This document shows positions 26,001-34,879 of a stretch of DNA of 64,000 nt, piece after piece. The first letter of the stretch is position 1, and the number at the start of each line of letters is the position of its first letter. Under the pieces are notes generated by a model. That model was not told the DNA's origin. It did no database searches and saw only the letters and a program-made list of their open reading frames with translations. The stretch is from SZUA-35 sp037969565 (GTDB lineage: Bacteria; Actinomycetota; Acidimicrobiia; Acidimicrobiales; SZUA-35), in NCBI GenBank assembly GCA_037969565.1, contig JBBKXQ010000008.1:1-64000 (forward strand). The letters run 5' to 3'. The translations under genes and the position numbers were made by a program.

Positions 26001-27425
26001 TCAGCCGCGGTCGCTGAGGTCGTACTCGGCGATGACATACGGATGGTCGGGGTCGTACTCGGTGAGTGGTTGGGGGTTGTCGACACGGCCGATCGGACGG
26101 ACCTCGCTTCCGTTCCGACCGAGGCGGGCGTCGCCGAGTGTCGAACGGGCTGCCTCGGCGAGCGCTTCGAGGCGGGCCACGACGTCGGGATGGTCGTCGA
26201 TCACGTCTGTGGTCTCGCCGACATCGGCTACGAGGTCGTACAACTCGATCTGTTCGATGCCTCGCTTCGAGAAGTGAAGCTTCCAGCGACCGGAACGGAC
26301 CGCCTCGAGATCGTTCATCCAGTAGTAGTAGAACGCCTCGTGCGGCGAAGGTGTTGCGCCGAACCACAGGGACTGCACGTCGCGCCCGTCGATGACCCGG
26401 TCGGTGGCAAGTTGTCCGCCGCAGAGAGCAGCCAGCGTCGGGAAGAGATCCATGGCGGTGACGATCTCGTCGCAGACCAGCCCAGCTTGTACCCGGGCCG
26501 GCCATCGCACGATCCCGGGGACCCGCTGGCCACCTTCCCAGGTGGTGCCTTTGGTCCCTCGCAGCGGATCGTTGCTGCCGCCGAGGGGTTCGGGTGAACC
26601 CCATGGCGGCGGGTTGTCGCCCAGCGACCCGTTGTCGCTGGTGAAGATGACGATGGTGTCGTCGGCGAAACCCTGAGCATCGAGTTCGGCCAGGATGACC
26701 GACGTGGCCCAGTCGATCGATTCGACCGCGGCGCCATAGGCACCGTTCGTCGACTGCTCAGTGAATCGCGGCTGCACGTAGATCGGCACGTGAACGTACA
26801 TGTGGGCGAGGTACAGAAAGAACGGCCGCCCTGCGGTGCCGCGCATGAACTCGAGCGCCTTCGCCACGTACCGATCGGTGAGTGACGCCTGGTCGGGCTG
26901 CTGTTCGACCACCTCACCATCGACGATCAAGGGCAGCGGCGGCAGCTCGGGCATGAACTGGGGGCGGTCGGCCTGACGGCCCATGTCGTTGCTGTAGGGC
27001 AGACCGAAGTAATGATCGAACCCGTGGTTCGTCGGCTGGAAGTAGGGCTGATCCCCGCAGTGCCACTTGCCGATGGCCTGCGTCGCATAGCCGGCATCGG
27101 ACAACACGCGGGCGAGGCTGATCTCGGTCGGCGGCAGACCAAAGCCCATGCCCGGGAACAGCACCGGCAGCCCGTCGAAGGAACCGAACCCGATACGTGG
27201 CGGGTAGCAACCGGTCAACAACGCAGCACGTGCAGGGGAACACACCGGTGATGCCGTGTAGAAGGAGTCGAAGCGCACTCCCTCGGCGGCGAGCTGATCG
27301 AGCGCCGGCGTCTTGTTTCGAGTCGACCCGTAACACCCGAGGTCGCCGTAGCCGAGATCGTCGCAGTTGATGAGCACGACATTCGGCTGACGGCCGGGGA
27401 GGTCGCCAGGTTGCTCGGTGCTCAT
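26001..27425 (-). CDS. Type I sulfatase (arylsulfatase family)
   Basis: 474 aa. Metal-site Asp pair in NCDDLGYGDLG (D22/D23), and formylglycine motif C62-S-P-A-R66 in TASPVCSPARAALLTG (CxPxR), which must be oxidised by a formylglycine-generating enzyme. Later motifs GKWHCGD and FTSDNGSLGDNPP complete the active site. No signal peptide is seen, so a cytoplasmic sulfate ester substrate is implied. Convergent with the decarboxylase pair. Monocistronic as far as visible. Confidence 0.9.
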   Translation of the reverse strand: MSTEQPGDLPGRQPNVVLINCDDLGYGDLGCYGSTRNKTPALDQLAAEGVRFDSFYTASPVCSPARAALLTGCYPPRIGFGSFDGLPVLFPGMGFGLPPTEISLARVLSDAGYATQAIGKWHCGDQPYFQPTNHGFDHYFGLPYSNDMGRQADRPQFMPELPPLPLIVDGEVVEQQPDQASLTDRYVAKALEFMRGTAGRPFFLYLAHMYVHVPIYVQPRFTEQSTNGAYGAAVESIDWATSVILAELDAQGFADDTIVIFTSDNGSLGDNPPPWGSPEPLGGSNDPLRGTKGTTWEGGQRVPGIVRWPARVQAGLVCDEIVTAMDLFPTLAALCGGQLATDRVIDGRDVQSLWFGATPSPHEAFYYYWMNDLEAVRSGRWKLHFSKRGIEQIELYDLVADVGETTDVIDDHPDVVARLEALAEAARSTLGDARLGRNGSEVRPIGRVDNPQPLTEYDPDHPYVIAEYDLSDRG

Positions 27426-27495
27426 GGTCGTGATCCTGGTCGATTTCGGTGATGTATTCGAAACGAGTGTCGAGGCCCCAGTGGCTGCTCGCTGA

Positions 27496-28536
27496 TCAGC
27501 CCTCGAGGGGCGGGGCGTCGGGGCCGAGTGTGATCGTCGGAAGGATCGTCGCCTCGAACTCGTCGAGCCAGGCCGGGGTGTCGATGTCGGCGGCGGCCCA
27601 GATCCCGATCGGTTCGGACCCCTCGACCCTGACGAACCACAACCGGAAGGTCAGGGACGAATTGATGATCCGGTTCTGCTGTTGGACGACCAGCGGGTCG
27701 AATGGCGCGGTGCTCGCGGTCAGCACACAGCGGGGGCAGTCGTCGAACAAGCTGCCCTCGACATCCGGGTTGACACGAAGGTCCCAAACCTCGACGGTGC
27801 GCCCGGAGATGGTGGTGTCTGGCCGTCGCTCGGCGATGGTCTCGGTCTCGGCGAACATCGCCTCCAGATCATTCGGATCCATGCTTCCTGGTTCTCGATT
27901 GAACTTGTCGACCGATGCAGACTTCGTGTACCAACCGCCGATGCGAGCAGCGACAAAGACTCTCACGGCTTCATCGGGCTTTGTGAGGAACAGTTGGAAC
28001 TCACCAGGTCGGGCGTAGACCACTTCCATTGTGTCCGGAGCCTCGAAATTCATGGACACGCCGAGGTAGTCGGTGGCTACGGCTCCGGCGGGGAGCGGCA
28101 GACCGGGGAGGAGGATCGTCGGCGCTGCCTCCGCTTCGGCGACCGTCGTTGCGGTCTCGGCCACGGTCGTCGACGGGTCCTCGGTGGCGGCCTCGCTGCT
28201 CGACGGCTGCTCGGTGCTGGACGGCTGCTCGGTGGTGGACGACTGCTCGTCGGGTTGGTCGGTTACCAAGACGGCTTTGTCGTCACCCCTGTTCAGCAAC
28301 GCTCCCGCTCCGACGGCGAGGACGGCCACAGCGGCAGCGATCGCCAGCCACCTCCGCCCTCGGTTGTGTGTTGCCGCGTCTGTGTCTTCTGCGGTCAGCA
28401 TGATGATTTCCCTCGTTCCGGTGGTGTCCGGCTCGGCCATCCGTTCTCGAATGGTCTGCCAGGCGGTGGACGATGGAGTTGCCTGATCCGCGATCTGGTT
28501 CAGATCACGTTCGATCCGATCGTTGAACTTGCTCAT
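27496..28536 (-). CDS. Membrane-anchored anti-sigma-factor-like protein
   Basis: 346 aa from ATG 28536, overlapping the sigma factor stop by 4 nt. Residues 1-58 are a cytoplasmic segment (MSKFNDRIERDLNQIADQA), one transmembrane helix follows (WLAIAAAVAVLAVGAGALL, about 62-80), then a Ser/Thr/Glu-rich linker (about 95-135) and an external domain of ~200 residues with two close cysteines (DDCPRCVL). The position and topology are those of an anti-sigma factor, though no zinc-binding HxxxCxxC motif is present. External domain family not recognised. Confidence 0.65.
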   Translation of the reverse strand: MSKFNDRIERDLNQIADQATPSSTAWQTIRERMAEPDTTGTREIIMLTAEDTDAATHNRGRRWLAIAAAVAVLAVGAGALLNRGDDKAVLVTDQPDEQSSTTEQPSSTEQPSSSEAATEDPSTTVAETATTVAEAEAAPTILLPGLPLPAGAVATDYLGVSMNFEAPDTMEVVYARPGEFQLFLTKPDEAVRVFVAARIGGWYTKSASVDKFNREPGSMDPNDLEAMFAETETIAERRPDTTISGRTVEVWDLRVNPDVEGSLFDDCPRCVLTASTAPFDPLVVQQQNRIINSSLTFRLWFVRVEGSEPIGIWAAADIDTPAWLDEFEATILPTITLGPDAPPLEG

Positions 28537-29015
28537 GAGCCCAGCTCCCTGCGAAGTGCGGCGAGCCCTCGACGCAAGTGGGAACGAACCGTTGCCCCTG
28601 GCATGTCGAGGATCCTTGCGATGTCGGACGACCGGTAGCCGCCGTAGTACCGAAGTACGACAACGATGCGCTGGTCTTCCGGGAGTTTCCCCAGTACATC
28701 CCAGAGCTCGCCTGCGCTGTTCGTCAGCGCCATGGGTCGCTCGGGAGGATTCTGATTCATCACCCGTCGGCGCCGAAGGGCCGATCGGCATCGGCTCACG
28801 ACTGCGCTGCGAAGGTAGGCGCCGGGCTTGTCGATCTCGCCCATTCGCCGAGAAACCTCGACGAAACTGTCTTGGACGAGATCCTCGGCCTCCGCGTTGC
28901 TACCCACCAGCGTGTACGCAAGACGCACCATGCCGGCGTACTCGACCTTGAAGAGGTCGCCAAGGACCTCGTCGGGATCAAGTGCCGTTTCGGCAGTGGT
29001 CAATGTCTGCTCCAT
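28533..29015 (-). CDS. ECF RNA polymerase sigma factor
   Basis: 160 aa from ATG 29015 (GTG 29018 possible). Region 2: YAGMVRLAYTLVGSNAEAED, then LVQDSFVEVSRRM; region 4: LPEDQRIVVVLRYYGGYRSS, then DIARILDMPGATVRSHLRRGL. This is a complete group IV (ECF) factor. The downstream membrane protein overlaps by ATGA and is its probable anti-sigma factor. A candidate self-promoter lies immediately upstream. Signal unknown. Confidence 0.9.
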   Translation of the reverse strand: MEQTLTTAETALDPDEVLGDLFKVEYAGMVRLAYTLVGSNAEAEDLVQDSFVEVSRRMGEIDKPGAYLRSAVVSRCRSALRRRRVMNQNPPERPMALTNSAGELWDVLGKLPEDQRIVVVLRYYGGYRSSDIARILDMPGATVRSHLRRGLAALRRELGS

Positions 29016-29021
29016 CACTGC

Positions 29022-29053
29022 CTACGGCGATCGGTGGGACAGAAGTGTTGCAA
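29022..29053 (-). promoter_or_regulatory. Candidate ECF-dependent autoregulated promoter
   Basis: On the minus strand TTGCAACA (29053-29046) and CCGTAG (29027-29022), with 18 nt between, resemble the AAC-type -35 and CGT-type -10 elements recognised by ECF factors. The -10 lies only a few nt from the sigma start codons, which would give a nearly leaderless mRNA. ECF genes are commonly autoregulated. Based on pattern only. Confidence 0.35.
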
Positions 29054-29115
29054 GAAATATGGGCGCTGACCGGTGAAGTTCTCTGGGCGAGCTCCGGGTG
29101 ACTAGCGTCGGCCGG

Positions 29116-30375
29116 ATGCGATTCGGCGTCTTCTACGAACACCAGCTTCCGAAACCTTGGGCCGACGGCGACGAGGAGCGGCTTCTGGCCGACGCTCTGG
29201 ATCAGGTCGTGCTCGCCGATCGGCTCGGCATCGATCACGTGTGGGCCGTGGAGCATCACTTCCTGGAGGAGTACTCACACTGCTCGGCGCCCGAGGTCTT
29301 CCTGGCCGCCTGCGCCGCTCGTACCGAGCACATCCGAATCGGGCACGGCGTCAAGCACACTCCGGCCAACTACAACCATCCGGCCCGGGTCGCGGAGGAG
29401 ATTGCCACCCTCGATCTGATTTCTCGAGGGCGGGTCGAGTTCGGTATCGGCGAGGGCGCGACTCGAATGGAACTCGGCGGTTTCGGAATCCCTGCGAAGC
29501 AGAAGCGATCGATGAGTATCGAGGCGGCGGAGCAGATCGCGAACATGATGACCCTGACTCCCTATCCCGGCTACGAGGGCGACTCCTTCTCCTTTCCGTG
29601 CCGCAACGTGATTCCCAAGCCGAGTCAGAAGCCGCACCCGCCGATGTGGATCGCCTGCACCAACAGGTCGACCATCGAACTGGCGGCCGAGTTGGGCATC
29701 GGCGCCCTGGCGTTCTCCTTCGTCGACCCCGACGAGGCTGCCCACTGGGTGAAGACCTACTACGACACGATCAAGAGCGAACGTTGTGTTCCCATCGGGC
29801 ACAACGTCAATGCCAATATCGCGCTGGTCACCGGGTTCTCCCTGCACGAGGAAAGGGACGAGGCGATCCGTCGGGGCCGGGAGGGTTTCGAGTTCTTCCG
29901 CTACTCCATCAGCGCGATGGTGACCGAAGACAGCATCCCGGGCCGCACCGACCTGTGGGCCGACTTCCAGGCGATGAGGGGACCCGGCGCCACCGAGGCC
30001 TACATCGAGAAGGCCCGCCGCTACGGCGATGCGTACTCGTCGGCGATTGGCACGCCGGCGGATGCGGCTCGCCACATCCGAGAGCTCGAGGCCATTGGTG
30101 TCGATCAGCTCATCTTCATCCAGCAGGCCGGCCGGAACCGCCATGAGGACATCTGTCGGTCGCTCGAGTTGTTCGCATCCGAGGTCATGCCAGAGTTCCA
30201 CGCCGACGAGCAAGAGCGTCTGGCGAAGAAAGAGGCCGACCTCGCCCCGTACATCGACGCTGCACTATCGCGAAAGAAGTGGATGCAGCCCCTGGCCGAC
30301 GAGGAGATCCCGGTGATCCCAGCCGCCGTGAAGCGGGCCCAGGTTCCCGATTCCGGCACCGACGGCGGACTCTGA
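29116..30375 (+). CDS. Luciferase-like flavin-dependent monooxygenase
   Basis: 419 aa from ATG 29116. Bacterial luciferase-like (F420/FMN) TIM barrel: MRFGVFYEHQLPKPW, VWAVEHHFLEEYSHCSAPE, IRIGHGVKHTPANYNHPARV, DLISRGRVEFGIGEGA, then PPMWIACTNRSTIELAAELG. These match the LLM class that oxidises organic substrates with reduced flavin or F420. Length is at the long end, with a ~50-residue Lys/Glu-rich C-terminal tail. TAGCGT 8 nt upstream of ATG and no Shine-Dalgarno sequence suggest a leaderless transcript. Substrate unknown. Confidence 0.85.
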   Translation: MRFGVFYEHQLPKPWADGDEERLLADALDQVVLADRLGIDHVWAVEHHFLEEYSHCSAPEVFLAACAARTEHIRIGHGVKHTPANYNHPARVAEEIATLDLISRGRVEFGIGEGATRMELGGFGIPAKQKRSMSIEAAEQIANMMTLTPYPGYEGDSFSFPCRNVIPKPSQKPHPPMWIACTNRSTIELAAELGIGALAFSFVDPDEAAHWVKTYYDTIKSERCVPIGHNVNANIALVTGFSLHEERDEAIRRGREGFEFFRYSISAMVTEDSIPGRTDLWADFQAMRGPGATEAYIEKARRYGDAYSSAIGTPADAARHIRELEAIGVDQLIFIQQAGRNRHEDICRSLELFASEVMPEFHADEQERLAKKEADLAPYIDAALSRKKWMQPLADEEIPVIPAAVKRAQVPDSGTDGGL

Positions 30376-30568
30376 CGGGCAGATCCTCCGGGCCCCGCAG
30401 ACGCCACTCGTAGGTTGGCTTCTGCTTCGTCGCGGTGGCCGCACTGGCGCACCCGTCGTGTGTCGACCGAACGTCATAATGAGAGCGGCCACGCTGCCGA
30501 CGCGCGAGAGTGGACCAGCCGAGGATGAGAGGGGGAGGTCAAGCGCACGACTTGCGTGAGGATCACGA

Positions 30569-33193
30569 GTGATGCCGACTGATGTGTTGAGGCCGCTTCC
30601 ATCGGGAATGGTCACGTTCTTGTTCACCGACATCGAAGGCTCGACGAAGATACTCAAGCGAGTTCCCGACAAGGCCGCCGGAATCTTCGACCGTCACAAC
30701 GAGATCATTCGTAACGCCATTCGTGGTTGCGGTGGCCACGAGATCGGCACCGAGGGCGACTCGTTCTTCGTGGCCTTCGATGATGCCGATCAGGCATTCG
30801 ACGCCTGCGCATCGGCCCAGACAGCGCTCGTGGCCGAGCCCTGGCCCGAAGATGGTGTTGTCCGTGTTCGCATGGGCGTGCATTCAGGGCTGGCCGCCCC
30901 ACGAGGCGACAACTATCTGGCGCTCGCCGTACACCAGGCGGCCCGGGTCTCCGCTGCCGCTCACGGGGGCCAGGTCATCATCAGCGGGACGGCGCTCGAA
31001 GGGGCCAAGAGGCAACCCCCAGGCGAGACGGTCGCCCTGGGGCGTTACCGGGTGCGCGACTTCGACGAACCGGAACTGCTCTACCGGCTCGATCCGCCCG
31101 ATGTACCGGTCACCGATCGACCGATTCGGGCCACGCCGGCCGGCGGACACAACCTGATCACCCCGCAGACGTCGTTCGTCGGTCGCAGCCTTGATGTCGA
31201 CTTGGTCTCGGCGTCGCTCGCCACGAACCGGATCCTGAATCTCGTCGGTCTGGGTGGCACGGGCAAGACGAGACTCGCAACCGAAGTTGGGCTGCGGGCG
31301 GCTGCGGATTGGACCGACGGGGTATGGATCGTCGAGTTGGCAGATCTCGCCGACTCGTCCTTGGTGCCCATGGCGATCGCCGATGCGCTCGGTCTAGCCC
31401 CGACCGGCGGACTCGACCCATGGCCCGACGTGCTGGCGTGGGCCCGGGACAAGAACTCACTGCTCATCATCGACAACATCGAGACCCATCTCGATGTGTG
31501 CGCCAGACTTCTCCCTGAACTGATTCGCCATCCGGGCATCGGCGTGATGACAACGAGCCGAGAGCCGCTCCAGGTCGGCAGCGAGGTCGTCTACCGGGTC
31601 AAGTCGCTGGATCTACCGGCGTCGAGCGACGACCCGGCCTCGGTGAGAGGTTCGCCATCGGTCGAGCTCTTCGTCGATCGTGCTCGGACTCGGCAACCGA
31701 ACTTCGAACTCGATGACCAGTCGGCCCGTGACATCGCACTGCTGTGCCGGCGGCTCGACGGACTCCCGTTGGCAATCGAGATCGCTGCTGCCCGAGTGAG
31801 CGTGATGAGTGTCAACGAGATCCTCGACGGTTTGCATGATCGATTCGATCTGCTCCGAAGTACCGACCGCGATCTGCCAGAGCGGCATCGAACGATGCAC
31901 AACCTGCTCTCCTGGAGCTACGACCTACTGGAACCAGCAGAACAGATTGCCTTTCGTCGTCTGGCGGTGTTCGGCGGCTCGTTCACCGTCGACGCCGCGG
32001 TCGCCGCTCTCGCCGATTCGGATCTGGCGTCCGACGACGTCGCCGAACTCGTCTGGGCCCTCGTCGACAAGTCGCTCGTTGTCGCTGATCTGACGGAGCA
32101 CAGCACCCGGTACCGCCTTCTCGAAACGGTCGGTGATTTCGCTGAGCGCCTGATGGTCGATCACGGCGATGAATCTTCGACCGTGCGCCGATCCGCGGCC
32201 GCCCTACTCGAGCGAGTCGGCCCGTGGTCGACGGCTGATCGAGCCTGGATCGGGGAGGTCAGCGTCGAATTGGCCAACATTCGCTCGCTCGTCGATCGGC
32301 TGGGGAACAACGAACAGGAACTGGCTCAAGCACTCGTGTGCTCCCTCGCTCGTTACCACGATGCCGTGCAGTCCTTCAGCACGGGAATCGAGGAACTAGG
32401 GCGCGCGGTCGAGCGATTCGATGCACCCACGCCGACACGAGTGGCGATGCTCACGTCGCTCGCCGATCTGCGGTTGCGTCGGGCCGAGACCACCGAGGCG
32501 CAAGCACTGCTCGACACTGCATTCCAACTCGCCGGCGAGGTTGGTGCACCAACGTGGAACGACGCGGCGGTCGATCGCACGCGGGGTGAATTGCTGTTTC
32601 GTTCCGGGGCTTCGGGCGAGGCGGTCGACGTGGCCCGGGCCGCACTGGCCCGCGGTCTCTCACCTCTCGGCGAGGCCCGGATGTGGAACCTCGACGGGAT
32701 CGCTCACTATTTCGACGGCGACTACTCGAGCGCATTCAAAGCCTTCGAGCATGAGCTCGAGCTCTATGAGCACCTCGGCTTCGAGGTCAATGTGGCCAGC
32801 GCCCACGGCAATCTCGCCGAGGCGGCCCTGCATCTCGACGACGTTCGCAGCGCAGCAGAACACCAACAGGCCTGTCTCGACCTCGCCCTGGTGATCGGAC
32901 AGCCGGTGATGCTCGCCTACTCCTCGCTGGTGGCTGCGCGAATGGCTGTCGACCTCGAGAATTGGGAGCTGGCACTTCGACTACAGGCATCGGCCCAAAG
33001 CCACCTCGCAACGGCCGGCCACGCGCTGTACCCCGATGACCAGGCTTTGCTCGACGAGCTCCGCACCGCAGTAAACGAACGGATTGGGTCCGAAGCGGCC
33101 TCCGCCGCGGAGCTGGTTGGCGCACGGCTCCAAGCCATCGAGGCGGCGTCGCTGGCTGCCGAGGTGTTCGCGATCGTACGTTCCACCGACTGA
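30569..33193 (+). CDS. Nucleotide cyclase-like / STAND NTPase / TPR regulator
   Basis: 874 aa (GTG 30569 or ATG 30572). Residues 14-170: class III cyclase homology domain with metal Asp21 (FTDIEGST) and Asp64 (EGDSFF), but the adenine-selecting Lys is Gly and the transition-state Asn region reads AVHQAARV, so cyclase activity is doubtful. Residues ~200-500: STAND/NB-ARC ATPase with Walker A VGLGGTGKT, Walker B LLIIDNIE and sensor MTTSREP, LPLAIEIAAARV. Residues ~540-870: helical TPR-like sensor. No DNA-binding domain is seen. Operon partner is the subtilisin gene 13 nt downstream. I infer that ligand sensing drives oligomerisation and controls the protease. Confidence 0.88.
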   Translation: MMPTDVLRPLPSGMVTFLFTDIEGSTKILKRVPDKAAGIFDRHNEIIRNAIRGCGGHEIGTEGDSFFVAFDDADQAFDACASAQTALVAEPWPEDGVVRVRMGVHSGLAAPRGDNYLALAVHQAARVSAAAHGGQVIISGTALEGAKRQPPGETVALGRYRVRDFDEPELLYRLDPPDVPVTDRPIRATPAGGHNLITPQTSFVGRSLDVDLVSASLATNRILNLVGLGGTGKTRLATEVGLRAAADWTDGVWIVELADLADSSLVPMAIADALGLAPTGGLDPWPDVLAWARDKNSLLIIDNIETHLDVCARLLPELIRHPGIGVMTTSREPLQVGSEVVYRVKSLDLPASSDDPASVRGSPSVELFVDRARTRQPNFELDDQSARDIALLCRRLDGLPLAIEIAAARVSVMSVNEILDGLHDRFDLLRSTDRDLPERHRTMHNLLSWSYDLLEPAEQIAFRRLAVFGGSFTVDAAVAALADSDLASDDVAELVWALVDKSLVVADLTEHSTRYRLLETVGDFAERLMVDHGDESSTVRRSAAALLERVGPWSTADRAWIGEVSVELANIRSLVDRLGNNEQELAQALVCSLARYHDAVQSFSTGIEELGRAVERFDAPTPTRVAMLTSLADLRLRRAETTEAQALLDTAFQLAGEVGAPTWNDAAVDRTRGELLFRSGASGEAVDVARAALARGLSPLGEARMWNLDGIAHYFDGDYSSAFKAFEHELELYEHLGFEVNVASAHGNLAEAALHLDDVRSAAEHQQACLDLALVIGQPVMLAYSSLVAARMAVDLENWELALRLQASAQSHLATAGHALYPDDQALLDELRTAVNERIGSEAASAAELVGARLQAIEAASLAAEVFAIVRSTD

Positions 33194-33206
33194 GAGAGGG
33201 TCAATC

Positions 33207-34625
33207 ATGAGTGTCAAGTCATCCGGGCCGCGGCGTCCGAAGCGTCCGAAGCGCAAGCCGAGTACGCCGTGGCGGGGTCGCGTCGTCTACTCACCCAGAG
33301 ACGGAGGATACGCCCGCCGGCCCGGCGAGATCCTGAGCCGGGACGCCGTCTCTCGGGATCGGATCAACAGGATCGTCGGCCTGCAAGAGGTACGCACGAT
33401 CGATACGGGAGATGGCGAACGCGAATACCTGCATCGATTCGAGGAGCGCACGAAACTCACCGTCGAGGACGTCATCGACAAACTGCACTTCGAGCAGCTG
33501 TCCGGCGAACCGAACTACGTGATGTTCGCCAATCCGATCTACGCCAATCCCGTCTATGCGAACCCGGTCTATGCCAACCCGGTCTATGCGAATCCAGCCG
33601 ACGAACAAGCGAGCGGTCAGTTCGCCAACCCGGTATATGCGAACCCGGTGTATGCGAGCCCGGTCTATGCCAACCCTGTCTACGCCAATCCGATCTACGC
33701 CAACGCCTACATCTGCGATGGCACTCGCCCGAGCACGGCTCGGCCTGCGCAAAGACCAGACCGCAAAGGTCCACCCCATTACGGCAAAATCGCCGGGAGG
33801 GGCCGTGCCGTCATCTTCGATACGGGAATCTCCAAGCCGAAGTTCTGTCCGCCGATGCTGCGAACGCTGAGTGATCGCAATCGCGACGAATGGGAAGTGC
33901 CCGACAACGGCAAGGTCGGGAAAGGTGACGGGTTCCTCGACCCGGTGAGTGGTCACGGCACCTTCATCGCTGGCATCATTCAGACGCTGGCGCCGGGAAC
34001 CAAGATCCTTCCCCGCAACATCATCACGTCATTCGGCGATGTGGACGTCTTCACCGTGGTCTCGTGGGTGGCCCGGCTTCTGGCACAGGGAAAATTCGAC
34101 AAACACACGGTCGTCAACATGTCGTTCGGCGGCTACGCAGACCGAAACATGGATTCGCTCCAACGGGCCGTTCGGAGAATCCAACGGCAGAAAGCGGTCG
34201 TGGTCGCGTCGGCTGGCAATGATGCGACGAGCCGCCCGATGTTTCCGGCCTGCCTCCCGGGCGTCGTCGGCGTGGCCGCCCTCGGGCGTCATGGTCGGGC
34301 TCCCTTCTCGAATCACGGACCCTGGGTGAGCGCCTGTGCGCCGGGCACGGACCTCGTGAGCGCCTTCTATCGATACAACGGCGACATGGAGCTCTTCCCG
34401 ATGCCGGGAAGCGCCGACCCCGATGAGTACGAGAACTGGGCTCGGTGGACCGGCACGAGCTTTGCGGCACCGATCGTCGTGTCCGCACTGCTCCAACACA
34501 TGCGATTGACGGGGTGCACGGCTCGGAAGGCAGCCGATCGCGTCGTGTATGCGCCCGGCCTGTTCCGGTTGCCGGACATGGGCACGGTCGTCAATCTCGA
34601 CCTGGGGGATCGGTTCTGTTTCTGA
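33207..34625 (+). CDS. Cytoplasmic subtilisin-like (S8) protease with ANPVY repeats
   Basis: 472 aa from ATG 33207, preceded by GAGAGAGGG. The N-terminus is basic (PRRPKRPKRKP) with no signal peptide. Residues 108-168 hold ten tandem or near-tandem ANP(V/I)Y units. Residues ~185-470 are the S8 catalytic domain with the whole triad: Asp205 (VIFDTGIS), His250 (GHGTFIAGII) and Ser418 (GTSFAAPIVV), plus oxyanion Asn338 (ASAGND). The repeat sits where a propeptide joins the protease, so it could be a cleavable linker, substrate mimic or assembly element. Co-transcribed with the STAND-TPR protein. I know no described function for this combination. Confidence 0.88.
   Translation: MSVKSSGPRRPKRPKRKPSTPWRGRVVYSPRDGGYARRPGEILSRDAVSRDRINRIVGLQEVRTIDTGDGEREYLHRFEERTKLTVEDVIDKLHFEQLSGEPNYVMFANPIYANPVYANPVYANPVYANPADEQASGQFANPVYANPVYASPVYANPVYANPIYANAYICDGTRPSTARPAQRPDRKGPPHYGKIAGRGRAVIFDTGISKPKFCPPMLRTLSDRNRDEWEVPDNGKVGKGDGFLDPVSGHGTFIAGIIQTLAPGTKILPRNIITSFGDVDVFTVVSWVARLLAQGKFDKHTVVNMSFGGYADRNMDSLQRAVRRIQRQKAVVVASAGNDATSRPMFPACLPGVVGVAALGRHGRAPFSNHGPWVSACAPGTDLVSAFYRYNGDMELFPMPGSADPDEYENWARWTGTSFAAPIVVSALLQHMRLTGCTARKAADRVVYAPGLFRLPDMGTVVNLDLGDRFCF
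33528..33710 (+). repeat. 15-bp tandem repeat encoding ANPVY pentapeptides
   Basis: Units of 15 nt with consensus GCSAAYCCSGTCTAY encode ANPIY, three ANPVY, a partial ANP, then the interruption ADEQASGQF, then ANPVY, ANPVY, ASPVY, ANPVY, ANPIY and a closing ANAY. Peptide identity is kept although codons vary at third positions, so selection acts on the peptide and not just on recent DNA duplication. The period is exactly five residues. Confidence 0.95.
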
Positions 34626-34879
34626 CAGTGCGCGGGTCCGCCTTCAGCCTGCTCTCGCCGCCTATGGGGAGGCATCCATCCGGTCGAAGATGGCCATCAG
34701 TTGCCGCAGCGGTGATGGCGGCCGTCACGAGCGGGGTGGTTCGCCGGCTGAGAAAGTCCATCATCTGACACCTCAGAGCTGCATCCCGTCGCTCGTCTGG
34801 CCTTTTGCCGGCGTCATTTGGTCGGTGGCTCGACCGAAGCTGTCTTCGTCTGCGGAAGTCCCCGGCCGCCGGCCAACAG
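34626..34879. other. Intergenic, no gene recognised
   Basis: The 254 nt between the convergent protease and antiporter genes show no convincing gene. A 34-codon frame from ATG 34667 lacks a ribosome binding site. The GC-rich GGCCGCCGGCC near 34866 could form a hairpin but is not followed by a T-run. Confidence 0.4.

Noticed and set aside
33528..33710. CRISPR-like or satellite interpretation of the 15-bp repeat
   Set aside because: Units are directly adjacent without spacers and lie in frame in a protease gene; it is a coding repeat.
34667..34771. 34-codon plus-strand ORF after the subtilisin gene
   Set aside because: No ribosome binding site, no recognisable features, arginine-rich as expected of noncoding GC-rich DNA.
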